Part shown: positions 49,722-63,616 of the stretch, one piece after another
Layout: the number at the start of each line of letters is the position of its first letter
Position numbering within the stretch: position 1 is the first letter of the stretch
NCBI RefSeq assembly: GCF_014202825.1
Contig: NZ_JACHHP010000001.1
Location: 434,001 to 498,000, forward strand
Direction of reading: 5' to 3'
Source: Chiayiivirga flava
Lineage (GTDB): Bacteria > Pseudomonadota > Gammaproteobacteria > Xanthomonadales > Xanthomonadaceae
Length of the DNA: 64,000 nt
Program-made: the position numbers and the translations under genes
Notes under the pieces: model-generated
What the model was told of the DNA's origin: nothing
Databases searched by the model: none
Seen by the model: the letters and a program-made list of their open reading frames with translations, nothing else

Positions 49722-51641
49722 TCAATCGGCGGCGACGGCGCGTTTTTCGCCAATGTGCCTGTCGAAGAACGCCTGCAACTTCGTGTACAGGTTCACGTTG
49801 TTTTCCGGTTTGTAGAAGCCGTGGCCTTCCTTCGGCTCCACGACCAGCACCTCCGGCGGCTTGCCCGCGGCCTTGAGCTGCTTGAGCAGGAACTCGTACT
49901 GCGCGATCGGCACGCGCTGGTCCTTGGCGCCGTGCACGAGCATCACGGGAATGTTGATCTTGTCGATGTTGAACGCCGGCGACTGCGCCTTGCGCTCGGC
50001 GTCGGATTCGGGCAGCACGCGCGCGAGGTAGCGCTGGCCGTAGTCGCTGTCCGGAATGTCGCCCTTCTGCATCATCATCGGCAGGCTGAAGACACCGACG
50101 TAGCCGACCGTGCACTGGTACAGGTCGGGCGCGCGCACGACGTTCATCAGCGCCGCGTAGCCGCCGTACGAGGCGCCGTAGATGCAGATGCGGTCGGCGT
50201 CGGCGTAGCCTTCGCGGATCGCCCACTGCACGGAGTCGATGAGATCGTCCTGCATTTCCAGGCCCCAGCGGCGGTAACCGGCGTTCTGGAACTTGCTGCC
50301 GTAGCCGCCCGAGCCGCGGTAGTTCATCTGCAGCACGGCGTAGCCGCGGTTGGCGAGGAACTGCACTTCCGGGTTGTAGCCCCACACGTCGCGCGGACCG
50401 TGCGGGCCGCCGTGCGGGTGCATGATCAGCGGCAGGTTCTTGCCGTCGCTGTGTTTCGGCAGCGTCAGATAACCGTGCAGGGTGAGACCGTCGCGGGTCT
50501 TCACCGCCACCGGCTTCATCGGGCTCATCTCGGCCGGCTTGATCCACGCGCGGCTGGCGAGCAGGAAGGTGGCCTTGCCGGTTTCGGTGTCGTAGAGGTA
50601 GGCCTGGCCAGGATCGATGTCGCTGTAGACGTGCGCCAGCGCTTTCTTGCCGTCGCGCGTCATGCTGGTGATCACCACGGCATGGTCGGGGAAGGCCTGG
50701 TCGAGGCCGGCACGCCATTGCGTGGTCTCGTCGTCGCCGTTGAAGTATTTCTTGAACGGCAGGCCGGGCTCGAACGTGACACCGAGCAGTTCGGTGCGGT
50801 CCGCGTTCCACATCGTGCCGCCGATGTCGACCGCGTCGTGCCGGAACAGCGTGCGCTCTTCCCGGGTCTGCGTGTCGTATTCGACCAGGGTGCTCGGCGC
50901 GCCGTCGACGGACGCCTCGAAGTAGACCCGGGTGTTGTCGTGCGAGAACCCGAGCGGGCGGCGCGTGGTGCCTTCGATCGCATCGGATTCGTCGAACAGG
51001 GTCCAGTCGTTGGGGCCGTTGTAGCGCCAGGTCTGGTTCTTCTTTCCGTCGTCGGTCATGCCGAAGGCGAAGCGCACCCTGCCCTCGTGGTCGACCGCGA
51101 AGCTGCCGTATTCGACCGGGCTCACGGCCACCTTCGCCAACTTGCCGGTGTAGACGTCGAGCTTGAACAGGTTGGCGCGCTCGATCGTGCGCTGCACGAG
51201 GATGTTGCGCGGATCGCTCCACAGCAGGTCGACGAGGCCGTAGCTGCCGCCCACCGGCACGCTCATGCGGCGCGAGCCGTCGGCGTTGGCGAAGTGCATG
51301 TCCATGGTGCCGACCATGAAATCGAACGTGCCTTTCTTCTCCGCCACGCGCACCATGAAGCGTTCGTCGTTCACCCACGTGACGCTGTCCACGTGCATGC
51401 GCTCGCCGTAGTCCCACTTGGCGACCACGCTCTTGTCCTTCACGCGCAGCACGGCGAGGATGGTGCGGTCGTCCATCGGCACGCTGACGGTGAGGAACTC
51501 GCCCGTGGGCGAGAGCTGCACGTCCTGAAATTCGGCGTGGCGGGCGAAGTCCTCGACGGGCACCTCGCGCGCGGAGACGGGAGCGGCGAGGAGCGCGGAC
51601 AGCGCGAGGCCGGCGCACAGCAGCAGGGCGTTCGATGTCAT
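49722..51641 (-). CDS. Exported S9 family prolyl-oligopeptidase-like peptidase
   Basis: 639 residues. Signal peptide LLLCAGLALSALLAAPVSA. An N-terminal beta-propeller (about 25-380) is followed by an alpha/beta-hydrolase domain: LIMHPHGGPHGPRDVWGYNP (oxyanion region), ICIYGASYGGYAALM with the nucleophile Ser, LVHGAKDQRVP with the catalytic Asp, and EGHGFY with the His. This is the S9C-type acylaminoacyl-peptidase/DPP plan, cleaving short peptides in the periplasm. It sits between carB and carA on their strand, with a palindromic repeat element on the carB side, suggesting it was inserted into an ancestral carAB operon. Confidence 0.9.
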   Translation of the reverse strand: MTSNALLLCAGLALSALLAAPVSAREVPVEDFARHAEFQDVQLSPTGEFLTVSVPMDDRTILAVLRVKDKSVVAKWDYGERMHVDSVTWVNDERFMVRVAEKKGTFDFMVGTMDMHFANADGSRRMSVPVGGSYGLVDLLWSDPRNILVQRTIERANLFKLDVYTGKLAKVAVSPVEYGSFAVDHEGRVRFAFGMTDDGKKNQTWRYNGPNDWTLFDESDAIEGTTRRPLGFSHDNTRVYFEASVDGAPSTLVEYDTQTREERTLFRHDAVDIGGTMWNADRTELLGVTFEPGLPFKKYFNGDDETTQWRAGLDQAFPDHAVVITSMTRDGKKALAHVYSDIDPGQAYLYDTETGKATFLLASRAWIKPAEMSPMKPVAVKTRDGLTLHGYLTLPKHSDGKNLPLIMHPHGGPHGPRDVWGYNPEVQFLANRGYAVLQMNYRGSGGYGSKFQNAGYRRWGLEMQDDLIDSVQWAIREGYADADRICIYGASYGGYAALMNVVRAPDLYQCTVGYVGVFSLPMMMQKGDIPDSDYGQRYLARVLPESDAERKAQSPAFNIDKINIPVMLVHGAKDQRVPIAQYEFLLKQLKAAGKPPEVLVVEPKEGHGFYKPENNVNLYTKLQAFFDRHIGEKRAVAAD

Positions 51642-51672
51642 CTGGGACTCTTCCGTTTCGATCGGGCGGGGC

Positions 51673-52815
51673 TTATGCGACGCGTGTGGCGCGGTCGCGG
51701 GACATGAGGTCGATGAAGCGGTCGAAGAGCCCGCTCACATCGTGCGGGCCGGGGCTGGCTTCCGGGTGGCCCTGGAAGCTGAAGGCCGGTGCGTCGGTGA
51801 GCGCGATCCCCTGATTGCTGTCGTCGAACAGCGAGCGGTGCGTGACGCGCACGTTCGCCGGCAGCGTGGATTCGTCCACCGCGAAGCCGTGGTTCTGGCT
51901 GGAGATCATCACGCGGCCGCTGTCGAGGTCGATCACCGGATGGTTGGCGCCGTGGTGCCCGAATTTCATCTTGTGGGTGCGGGCGCCGGCGGCAAGGCCG
52001 AGCAGCTGGTGGCCGAGGCAGATGCCGAACGTCGGCACCTTCGCGGCGATGAAGGCGCGGATCGCGGCGATGGCGTAGTCGCACGGAGCGGGGTCGCCCG
52101 GGCCGTTGGACAGAAACACGCCGTCGGGTTGTTCCGCGAGCACGTCGGCGGCGGGCGTCTTCGCCGGCACCACGGTGAGGCGGCAGCCGCGGTCGACGAG
52201 CATGCGCAGGATGTTGAGCTTCACGCCGAAGTCGTAGGCGACCACGTGGAAGCGCGCGTCCGGACGGGCGATGGCGCCGCTGTCGAGGTCGAGCGAGCCT
52301 TCGGCCCAGCCGTAGCGTTCGCGCGTGCTGACTTCTTTCGCCAGGTCCATGCCGTTGAGGCCCGGGAAGGCGCGTGCGGCGGCGATGGCGCGCTCGGGCG
52401 TGGCGTGTGCACCGGCGACGATGGCGCCGTTCTGGGCGCCGGTGTCGCGCAGGCGACGCGTGAGGCTGCGCGTGTCGATCTCGGCGATGGCCACGACGTT
52501 GCGCGCCCGCAGCCAGTCGGAAAGTTCGCTCTGGCTGCGCCAGTTGCTGGCCGGCAGCGGCCGTTCGCGCACCACGAGGCCGGCGGTGAAGAGCTCGCAC
52601 GCTTCGTCGTCGAGGTCGGTGCAGCCGGTGTTGCCGATGTGCGGATAGGTCAGCGTGACGATCTGCCGCGCGTACGACGAATCGGTGAGGATTTCCTGGT
52701 AGCCGGTCATCGCGGTGTTGAACACCACTTCGCCGGCGCGTTCGCCATCGGCACCGATCGAGACGCCGTGGTAGACGGTGCCGTCGGCGAGGGCAAGGAT
52801 TGCGGGGTTGGACAC
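51673..52815 (-). CDS. carA: Carbamoyl-phosphate synthase small subunit
   Basis: 380 residues from GTG 52815, with AAGGG about seven bases upstream; the longer in-frame ATG frame adds a non-conserved segment. N-terminal CPSase small domain ([52 protein letters not shown]-type region) and a class I glutamine amidotransferase domain: [20 protein letters not shown] with the nucleophile Cys, and the C-terminal HPEAS with His and Glu. It supplies ammonia from glutamine to the carB product. Its promoter must lie in the 307-bp gap upstream. Confidence 0.95.
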   Translation of the reverse strand: MSNPAILALADGTVYHGVSIGADGERAGEVVFNTAMTGYQEILTDSSYARQIVTLTYPHIGNTGCTDLDDEACELFTAGLVVRERPLPASNWRSQSELSDWLRARNVVAIAEIDTRSLTRRLRDTGAQNGAIVAGAHATPERAIAAARAFPGLNGMDLAKEVSTRERYGWAEGSLDLDSGAIARPDARFHVVAYDFGVKLNILRMLVDRGCRLTVVPAKTPAADVLAEQPDGVFLSNGPGDPAPCDYAIAAIRAFIAAKVPTFGICLGHQLLGLAAGARTHKMKFGHHGANHPVIDLDSGRVMISSQNHGFAVDESTLPANVRVTHRSLFDDSNQGIALTDAPAFSFQGHPEASPGPHDVSGLFDRFIDLMSRDRATRVA

Positions 52816-53122
52816 GGGTTCGCCCTTGGGTCTGGGTGGGAACCCCACGGCCTGCGCGCGCTGTGCGCGGGCGCAGGTTGCAGGCAAACCGGCGGGCCTG
52901 CGGGTGGGCGGGTCCGGCGGTTCGAAAGTCGGGGGTCAGGCGAGCGGAAATGATAGCGGCTGGGCATCGGTGCGTCCACCGACGAGGCTCCGGCATCGAC
53001 CGCCGAATGCAGCGGCCGCTCGAATTCCGCGCCACCGGCAACGCCACGGCGCAGCGCGCGTGTGGGTGAAAGCCCCCACGCGCGGGTTGACAGCGCCGCG
53101 GGCAGGCGCGGCTAATGGCGGC
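52816..53122. other. Divergent promoter region between carA and an FG-GAP gene
   Basis: On the minus strand a -10-like TATCAT lies at 52955-52950 with GTGGAC 18 bases further upstream, a weak candidate carA promoter that would give a leader of about 130 nt. On the other side the TGGGTGAAA-type motif at 53063-53078 precedes the FG-GAP gene. No open gene or clear structured leader. Confidence 0.35.
53063..53078 (+). promoter_or_regulatory. Shared TGGGTGAAA(G/T)CCCCCA motif
   Basis: TGGGTGAAAGCCCCCA, 45 bases before the FG-GAP gene. The same 16-mer with one change occurs at 60985-61000 in the promoter region at the other end of the signalling operon. Candidate binding site of the NarL-type regulator encoded between them. 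Confidence 0.5.
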
Positions 53123-54379
53123 ATGATGTCGATGCCCCGCTCCCTGTCTTCCCGTCCGCGTGCGCGTGCGCTGCACGGGCTGCTGTGGCTCGGCATCGCC
53201 TGCGGCACCGCGGCGGCCGTCGAACCGCTGCGGGCGCCGGCCAGCGAAGCGACAGGCGACGCCGGCTACGCGGTGGCGGTGGCCGGCGGCTGGGTGGCGG
53301 TGGGGATTCCGGGCGACGACGACGGCGCCGGCGCCGTCGACCTGTTCGACTGCCGCACCGCGCGCTGCGTCGCGACGCAACGGCTGCACTCGGCCGATCC
53401 CGACCCCGAGCGCCGCTTCGGCGCCGCTCTCGCGCTCGACGCGACCACGCTCGCGGTCGGCGAACCCGGCGACGGCCGCGGCGCGGCCGAGGTGTTCGTG
53501 CGCAGCGGCGACATCTGGTCGCGGCAGGCACGCCTGTCGGCATTCGACGGCGACAACGACGACGCCTTCGGCATCGCGCTGGCGCTCGACGGCGACACGC
53601 TGCTGGTCGGAGCCGCAGGTGCCGAACAGGCGCAGGGCGCGGCCTACGCATTCGAACGCAGCGGCGGCACGTGGATGCAGGCCGCACGCATCGACAGCGG
53701 CGACGGCGAGCGCGGCGACCGTTTCGGAACCTCCGTCGCGCTGCACGGCGACACGGCGCTGGTCGGCGCGCCGCTGCGCACGGCCGCCGCGCCGGGCACC
53801 GCGCACGGCGCGGCGTACGTGTTCACGCGCGGCGGCGGAACCTGGAAGGAACTGCAGACGCTGCAATCGACAACACCGCTCGCGGGCGAGACCTTCGGCT
53901 GGAGCGTGGCGCTGGGAAGCGCTCACGCGGCCGTCGGTGCACCGCGCGCGGACGCGCAGCGCGGCGCCATCGACGTGTTCGCCGGCACGCCGGGCGCGAT
54001 GGTGTGGGCGCAGCGCCTGGACGATGCGGGCGCGCTTCCCGGCCAGCGCCTCGGCTGGTCGCTGGCGCTGGCCGGCGACACGCTCGTGGGCGGCGCACCC
54101 TTCGCAGGCACGGACGCGGCGGCGCATTGCGGTCGCGCGCTGCGGTTCGTGCGAGACGGCAGCGCCTGGTCGGCCGCGCCGTTGGCCGACGGGCAGCCCG
54201 CCGCCACGGAACTGGCCGGCTGGAGTGTCGCCAGCAACGGCGTCGATACCATCATCGGCGCGCCCGCGTACGCGCGACCGGGGCAGCCGCACGCGGGCAT
54301 TGCGCGCAGGCTCGGCGGCGATCTGGCGTTGTTCAGCGACGATTACGAACAACCGGATCCGGCCTGCGGCGCTCCGTGA
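53123..54379 (+). CDS. Exported FG-GAP repeat protein
   Basis: 418 residues from ATG 53123 (three close ATG codons). Signal peptide about 10-33 (RARALHGLLWLGIACGTAAA). Seven or so FG-GAP units follow, each with FG(T/A)(S/A)(V/L)AL.GDT.LVGAP and AYVF...G.W, as in the giant protein at 18584. The end, LALFSDDYEQPDP, looks like a variant of the DGFE tag. Its promoter shares a motif with the operon start at 60878 and it converges on that operon's last gene, so it is probably a target of the locus. Confidence 0.8.
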   Translation: MMSMPRSLSSRPRARALHGLLWLGIACGTAAAVEPLRAPASEATGDAGYAVAVAGGWVAVGIPGDDDGAGAVDLFDCRTARCVATQRLHSADPDPERRFGAALALDATTLAVGEPGDGRGAAEVFVRSGDIWSRQARLSAFDGDNDDAFGIALALDGDTLLVGAAGAEQAQGAAYAFERSGGTWMQAARIDSGDGERGDRFGTSVALHGDTALVGAPLRTAAAPGTAHGAAYVFTRGGGTWKELQTLQSTTPLAGETFGWSVALGSAHAAVGAPRADAQRGAIDVFAGTPGAMVWAQRLDDAGALPGQRLGWSLALAGDTLVGGAPFAGTDAAAHCGRALRFVRDGSAWSAAPLADGQPAATELAGWSVASNGVDTIIGAPAYARPGQPHAGIARRLGGDLALFSDDYEQPDPACGAP

Positions 54380-54402
54380 GCCGCCGAGTCCGTCTGGCCC
54401 GG

Positions 54403-55047
54403 TCAGTCCAGCAGGCCGTGGCGCACGGCGTAACGCACCAGTTCCGCGGTGTTGCGCGCGTCGAGCTTGGCGAGGACCCGGGTGCGGTGGTTCTCCGCGG
54501 TCTTGACGCTGGTATCGAGCCGGCGCGCGATCTCCTTGGTGGTGAGGCCCTCGACGATGAGGTGGAACACCTCGCGCTCGCGCGGCGTCAGGTCGCGGTA
54601 GGGATCCTCGAGCGCCGCGCGCGGCTGCTGCATCTGCTGCGCGAGCACGCGCGAGGCATGGGTGCCGTAATACGCGCGCCCGGCGGCGAGCGACTTCACC
54701 GCGGCGAGCATCTCGCTGCCGGCGCTGTCCTTGAGCAGGAAGCCGGCGGCGCCCGCGCGCACCACATGCAGCACGTATTCCTCTTCGGCGTGCATCGTGA
54801 GCACCAGCACGCGCGTGCCGTCCAGATCCTTCGACAGCCGCCGCACCACTTCGATGCCGTTGAGCCCGGGCATCGAGATGTCCGTCACCACCACGTCCGG
54901 CCGCAACCGCATCGCCGCGTCCACGGCCGCGGTGCCGTCGCTCGCCTGCCCCACCACCTGGCAGTCGCCGCTGCGTTCGAGCAGGGCCACGATGCCCTCG
55001 CGCAGGATGGTGTGGTCGTCCGCCACCAGCACGCGGATCGGCTTCAT
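54403..55047 (-). CDS. NarL/LuxR-type response regulator
   Basis: 214 residues. Receiver domain with Asp10-Asp11, phospho-acceptor Asp56 (VVVTDISMPG), Thr84 and Lys106; a linker; then a LuxR-type HTH (about 148-205) with LTPREREVFHLIVEGLTTKE and IARRLDTSVKTAENHRTRVL. It is the last gene of a five-gene operon; its ATG overlaps the upstream histidine kinase stop by 4 bp, so the kinase is its obvious partner. The candidate target motif TGGGTGAAA...CCCCA flanks the locus on both sides. Confidence 0.93.
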   Translation of the reverse strand: MKPIRVLVADDHTILREGIVALLERSGDCQVVGQASDGTAAVDAAMRLRPDVVVTDISMPGLNGIEVVRRLSKDLDGTRVLVLTMHAEEEYVLHVVRAGAAGFLLKDSAGSEMLAAVKSLAAGRAYYGTHASRVLAQQMQQPRAALEDPYRDLTPREREVFHLIVEGLTTKEIARRLDTSVKTAENHRTRVLAKLDARNTAELVRYAVRHGLLD

Positions 55048-55819
55048 GTCGGGTCCCCCGCCGCCAGCGGCAGCAGGACGCGGATCTGCATGCCCTCGCC
55101 CGGCGCCGAAATCGCCTGAAAGCGTCCGCCGAACAACAGCACGCGCTCGCGCATGCCGGCCAGCCCGCTGCTGCGGCTGCCGCTGGCGGCGGCCTGCGCG
55201 GCCGCCAGATCGCAGCCGCGGCCGTCGTCGACCACCAGCAGCACGAGATGCCCATCGCGCTGTCCGATGCGCACCATGACCTGGGTCGCATGCGCGTGTC
55301 GCGCGATGTTCGCGAGCGCTTCCTGCACCACGCGGAACGCCACGCTGGCGATGTCCGGAGGCAACGGCTCGGGCAGTGCGACGACGTCCACCTCGACACG
55401 GCAGCGCGCCTGCTCGCCCGTGCTGCGCGCCAGCCAGCGGATGGCGGCTTCGAGGCCGAGGTCGTCGAGGATCTGCGGGCGCAACAGACGCGCGAGGTGT
55501 CGCATTTCCTGAAGCGCGCCGTCGCACAGGGCGAGCGTGGCGGACAGTTGCGCATCGAATCCCGTCTCTTCACGCAAGGCACCGAGCGCCTCGATGCGAT
55601 GGCGCAACGCGCTCAGGGTCTGACCGAGGCCGTCGTGCAGATCGCGCGCGATGCGGCGGCGTTCGTCCTCCTGCACGCGCCACACCGACCGCGCCAGGCG
55701 GCGGAACTGGCCCTCGCCCGACTGCAATTCGGCGAACAGGCGCTTCTGCTCGCCGCGCAGCTTCGCAAGCTGGGCGAGTGCGTCGTCGGACAGGTCGACG
55801 TCGGCGCGCGAGGGATCGT

Positions 55820-55823
<4 letters not shown>
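55044..55823 (-). CDS. Soluble NarL-partner histidine kinase (HisKA_3 type)
   Basis: 259 residues, no transmembrane segment. A short coiled coil (about 15-50, DDALAQLAKLRGEQKRLFAE) leads to a HisKA_3 domain with ERRRIARDLHDGLGQTLSAL (phospho-acceptor His63). A HATPase domain follows, with VVQEALANIARHAHATQV (N box, Asn172), VDDGRG at 199-203 and SGLAGMRERVLLFGG (G2 box). It has no sensor domain of its own. It overlaps the Ser/Thr kinase gene upstream and the regulator gene downstream by 4 bp each, so all three are made together. Input may come from the Ser/Thr kinase or the FHA-GAF protein. Confidence 0.93.
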
Positions 55824-59133
<3,310 letters not shown>

Positions 59134-59137
<4 letters not shown>

Positions 59138-60027
59138 GGGTACGCCGCGGGAAACAACGGTGCGTCGCCGGCGGCGCGCGTTTCGATGCGCGCGATATCG
59201 TCCTCGATGCGCGCGAGCGCAAGCGCGGCGGCCGCGCGTTCGGCGAAGGCATCGAGCAATTCGGCATCGAGCGCGGTGAAGAGCTTGGCTGCCTCGTCGG
59301 TGTCGACGTAGGCCACGCCAAGCAGGCGCCCGTGGTGCAGCAGCGGCAGGCTAGCCAGCGCCCGGATGCCCTGCGCCACGACGCTGGCCTGGGCCCGCAA
59401 CCAGGCCTGATCGCGCTGGTCCGACAGGTACACGGGCCGCTGTTCGCGCAGCACGCGCTCCACCGCCGAGCGGCTACCGGAGAAGGCCGGCCGGGCCAGT
59501 TCGTCCGGATCGAGCGCGTGCCAGGCGCGCAGACGCATGCCGCCGCGCGCGTCGCCCACGAGGATGAACCCGCGGCGGCACTCGGCCAGCGCCACCATGC
59601 CCTGCAGGGTGTGGTCGAGCAGCGCCTCGATGCCGTGCGCCAGGCTGAGCTGCTGCGAAAACGCGGCGGACGAATGACGGCGCTCGCGCGCACGCTCGGC
59701 CAGGCGCGCCGCGCCTGCCGCATCGAGCGCGACGAACTCGCAGAACACGTCGCCGATCGCGAACCAGGCGTGTCCGGCCAGCGGCGCATCGACCACGCGC
59801 TGGCCGTCGAGCCGCACGCCGTTCTTCGATGCGAGATCCTGGATCGACCACGCGCCGTCCGCATCGCGCAGCAGGCGCGCATGGCGGCGCGATACGGACG
59901 CATGCGGCACCACCACGTCGGCCGACGGATCGCGTCCGAGCACGAGCGAGCGCTCGTCGGTCAGAACGCGCTCGATCGCCGGAGCGTCCGCGACGTGCAC
60001 CAGCAACCGCGCCGCCGTCGCGTTCAC
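59134..60027 (-). CDS. FHA-GAF signalling protein
   Basis: 297 residues from GTG 60027. An FHA domain (about 27-85) has LVLGRDPSADVVVPHASVSR, RHARLLRD and SKNGVRLDGQRV with the Gly-Arg, Ser-x-x-His and Asn phospho-threonine-binding residues. A GAF domain follows (about 130-280: LLDHTLQGMVALAECRRGFI, LASLPLLHHGRLLGVAYVDT). FHA domains bind phosphothreonine, so it is the natural recruiter for the Ser/Thr kinase encoded next, with which its stop overlaps by 4 bp (ATGA). Its own start overlaps the upstream gene by 4 bp (GTGA). Confidence 0.88.
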
Positions 60028-60878
60028 GGCGCGCCGGACAGTCGCGCGAGGCGGAACCGCAGCGCCGCGGCCAGGGCGGCGATTTCGCCCAGGTCGTCGC
60101 CGTCGGGCGCGTCGGCGGCGTAGCGATTGGGCACCGCTTCGCCGGCAAAGCCGCGCAGGTCCGCGTCGAAGCTGTCGAGCGCCGCCAGCGCTGCAACGAA
60201 ATCGTCGTCCGCGTAGGCTGCGGCCACCAGCGCGATCGCGATGTCGAGCGTGGTCTGCGCGGTGAGCGCGATGTCCGGATCCTGCAGTTCGTCGGCGAGC
60301 TCGTCGAGCAGATCCTCGGCCTCCGGTGCGTAGTCCTGCGACAGATCCGTGGCGAGCACGAATTCCGAAAAGCCGCCGCCGCGACCGCGCGCGCGAACGC
60401 TGCCCGATTCGATCGCGCCGGTGATGTCGGCGAAGGCACCGCCGACCGGCGCCTTCATGAGCCGATAGGGAGAAAACGCCGTGTAGACGAGGTCGCCGGT
60501 GACGAGTTCGATCTGCACGTCGTTGACGAACGCAAGCCCGCAGGCCGGCGGTGGCTCCACCGTGATGCGCATCGGGAACGCCGGATCGATCGCCTGCCCC
60601 GCCGGATCCGGCAGACGCGCATCCACGGCCGCGATGCCGGCGGCGTCGAGCAGGTCGGCGCTCAGTCCCAGGCAGGCTTCGGTGAGGTTCTGCGGCTGCT
60701 CGAAGGTGAGGCGGAACACGGCTTCGTACGAGGCACCGAGCGCATCCTCCAGTTCGATCTGCGCTTCGGCCACATTGCCTGCGATGCTGACGACGATGTC
60801 CGCACGCGCGGCGCCGGCCGCCAGCAGGCCGCCGGCGAGCAGCAGGTGCGGGAGTCGGAGTGCGCGGAGGCTGGGCAT
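60024..60878 (-). CDS. Exported protein of unknown function, first gene of the signalling operon
   Basis: 284 residues from ATG 60878 (a longer frame to 60923 places residues before the signal peptide). Signal peptide LPHLLLAGGLLAAGAARA. The mature part is about 260 residues, acidic and Ala-rich, with a beta-sandwich-like first half (DIVVSIAGNVAEAQIELEDA, EAVFRLTFEQPQNLTEACLG, MRITVEPPPACGLAFVNDVQ) and a helical second half. Two cysteines may form a disulfide. I do not recognise the family. Its stop overlaps the FHA-GAF start by 4 bp, so an exported protein is translationally coupled to a cytoplasmic signalling chain, perhaps as the sensed partner of the kinase's periplasmic TPR domain. Confidence 0.75.
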   Translation of the reverse strand: MPSLRALRLPHLLLAGGLLAAGAARADIVVSIAGNVAEAQIELEDALGASYEAVFRLTFEQPQNLTEACLGLSADLLDAAGIAAVDARLPDPAGQAIDPAFPMRITVEPPPACGLAFVNDVQIELVTGDLVYTAFSPYRLMKAPVGGAFADITGAIESGSVRARGRGGGFSEFVLATDLSQDYAPEAEDLLDELADELQDPDIALTAQTTLDIAIALVAAAYADDDFVAALAALDSFDADLRGFAGEAVPNRYAADAPDGDDLGEIAALAAALRFRLARLSGAP

Positions 60879-60961
60879 TGCGGTGTCGGGTGGGTCGGGT
60901 GATCGCACCATAGGCCAGCGCATCGGTCACGTCGAGCGTTGCGCGGGCGTTGCGGCGTCGC

Positions 60962-61063
60962 TGGGGAAAGTCCCCGCACGGCGCTGGGGGATTTCACCCA
61001 CGTTCGCGGCATCGGCGTGGCCGGCTGGGGCGCGTTCCCGCAGGCAGCTGGGTGTTTTTCCCG
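60962..61063. promoter_or_regulatory. Cluster of TGGGTGAAA-type motifs between the signalling operon and a divergent gene
   Basis: Site A TGGGGAAAGTCCCC (60962-60975), site B TGGGGGATTTCACCCA (60985-61000, inverted relative to the copy at 53063) and a weaker site D TGGGTGTTTTTCCCG (61049-61063). They lie in the 264-bp gap between the divergent starts at 60878 and 61143. Confidence 0.5.
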
Positions 61064-61142
61064 ATGCCGCCCTCGCCGGACGCCACCTAGCATGGCCTCG
61101 CCGATCGACAGCACGTCGGTCACGTCCCGTCCGGAGTTCACC

Positions 61143-62717
<1,575 letters not shown>

Positions 62718-62742
62718 TCCCGCGTCATCGCCGCAACAACGG

Positions 62743-62766
62743 AACGGAGGGCTTCGGCCCTCCGTT
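62743..62766. terminator. Bidirectional hairpin between convergent genes
   Basis: AACGGAGGGC-TTCG-GCCCTCCGTT, a 10-bp stem with a UUCG loop between the end of the Asp/Gly-rich gene (+) and the end of dapB (-). No long U-tract, but position and stem stability suit a shared terminator. Confidence 0.6.
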
Positions 62767-62772
62767 CTGCCG

Positions 62773-63492
62773 TCAGTCCGGCGTCAGCCCCAGCATGTCG
62801 TTCATCGTGTACTCGCCCGGCGGCTGCCGCGCGAGCCAGACCGCCGCCCGCAGCGCGCCGCGCGCAAACACGTCGCGATCGGCCGCGCGATGCACCAGCT
62901 CGATGCGTTCCCCGGGACCGCAGAACTGCACCGTGTGTTCGCCGACGACATCGCCGGCGCGGATCGAGGCATAGCGCGGCTGACCGCCGCCCGCCGCGAC
63001 GGCATCGCCGAGCCGCAGCGCGGTGCCCGACGGCGCGTCCTTCTTGTGCGCGTGATGGATGTCGACGATGTCGCAATCCCACTGCGGCAGCGCTGCCGCC
63101 GCACGCCGCGCAAGATCGGCCAGGAGCGCGGCGCCCGGGCTGAAGTTGGCCGCCCACAGCACCGGCAACTGCCGGGCCGCGGCGCGCAGGCGCGCGCGCT
63201 GGTCCGCCGACAGGCCCGTGGTGCCCGACACGAACGCGGCGCGCCGCGCGAGGCACAGATCGAGCACCGCATCGAAGGCATCGGGCAGGCTGAAATCGAT
63301 CGCCACCTCGAATGCCGGCACGTCCCCGAGCGTGTCGACCCCTGCGATCGCCACGCCGGCAGCGCTCGTTCCGGCGCGACGCGCTACCGCAGCACCGAGC
63401 GTTGTCGCGGGAACATCAGGCTGCAGTCGCAGCAGCGCCGCGCCCATGCGTCCGGTGGCGCCGTGGATCAGCAGGCGGAGGGGGTCGGACAT
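62773..63492 (-). CDS. dapB: 4-hydroxy-tetrahydrodipicolinate reductase
   Basis: 239 residues. N-terminal nucleotide-binding motif LLIHGATGRMGAALLRL, then VAIDFSLPDAFDAVLDLCL, FVSGTTGLSADQRARLRAAA, and the substrate-site IVDIHHAHKKDAPSGTALRL containing the conserved H-H-x-x-K-x-D-x-P-S-G-T-A signature. It reduces hydroxy-tetrahydrodipicolinate with NAD(P)H in lysine and diaminopimelate synthesis. Length fits the Xanthomonadales enzyme, which is somewhat shorter than the E. coli one. It follows dnaJ, as usual in this group. Confidence 0.95.
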   Translation of the reverse strand: MSDPLRLLIHGATGRMGAALLRLQPDVPATTLGAAVARRAGTSAAGVAIAGVDTLGDVPAFEVAIDFSLPDAFDAVLDLCLARRAAFVSGTTGLSADQRARLRAAARQLPVLWAANFSPGAALLADLARRAAAALPQWDCDIVDIHHAHKKDAPSGTALRLGDAVAAGGGQPRYASIRAGDVVGEHTVQFCGPGERIELVHRAADRDVFARGALRAAVWLARQPPGEYTMNDMLGLTPD

Positions 63493-63616
63493 CGGCGACT
63501 CGAAGAAGACGGCGCATCATGATGCCACGCGGCGCGCGCAGGTCCGAGGCGCGCGTCGGGCATGGTGTTCGACGCTCCTTGCGCCTGGCGGGATCGGCCT
63601 CCCGCCCGCAACACGG

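Noticed and set aside
52930-52945. GGGGGTCAGGCGAG near the carA promoter as another island-type repeat
   Set aside because: Only the GGGGTCAG core matches; the flanking GAAAC and AGAGT parts are missing, so chance is as likely.
51638-55582. Minus-strand frame of about 1300 codons spanning carA to the response regulator
   Set aside because: It crosses several well-supported genes in another phase, including on the opposite strand, and shows no domain.
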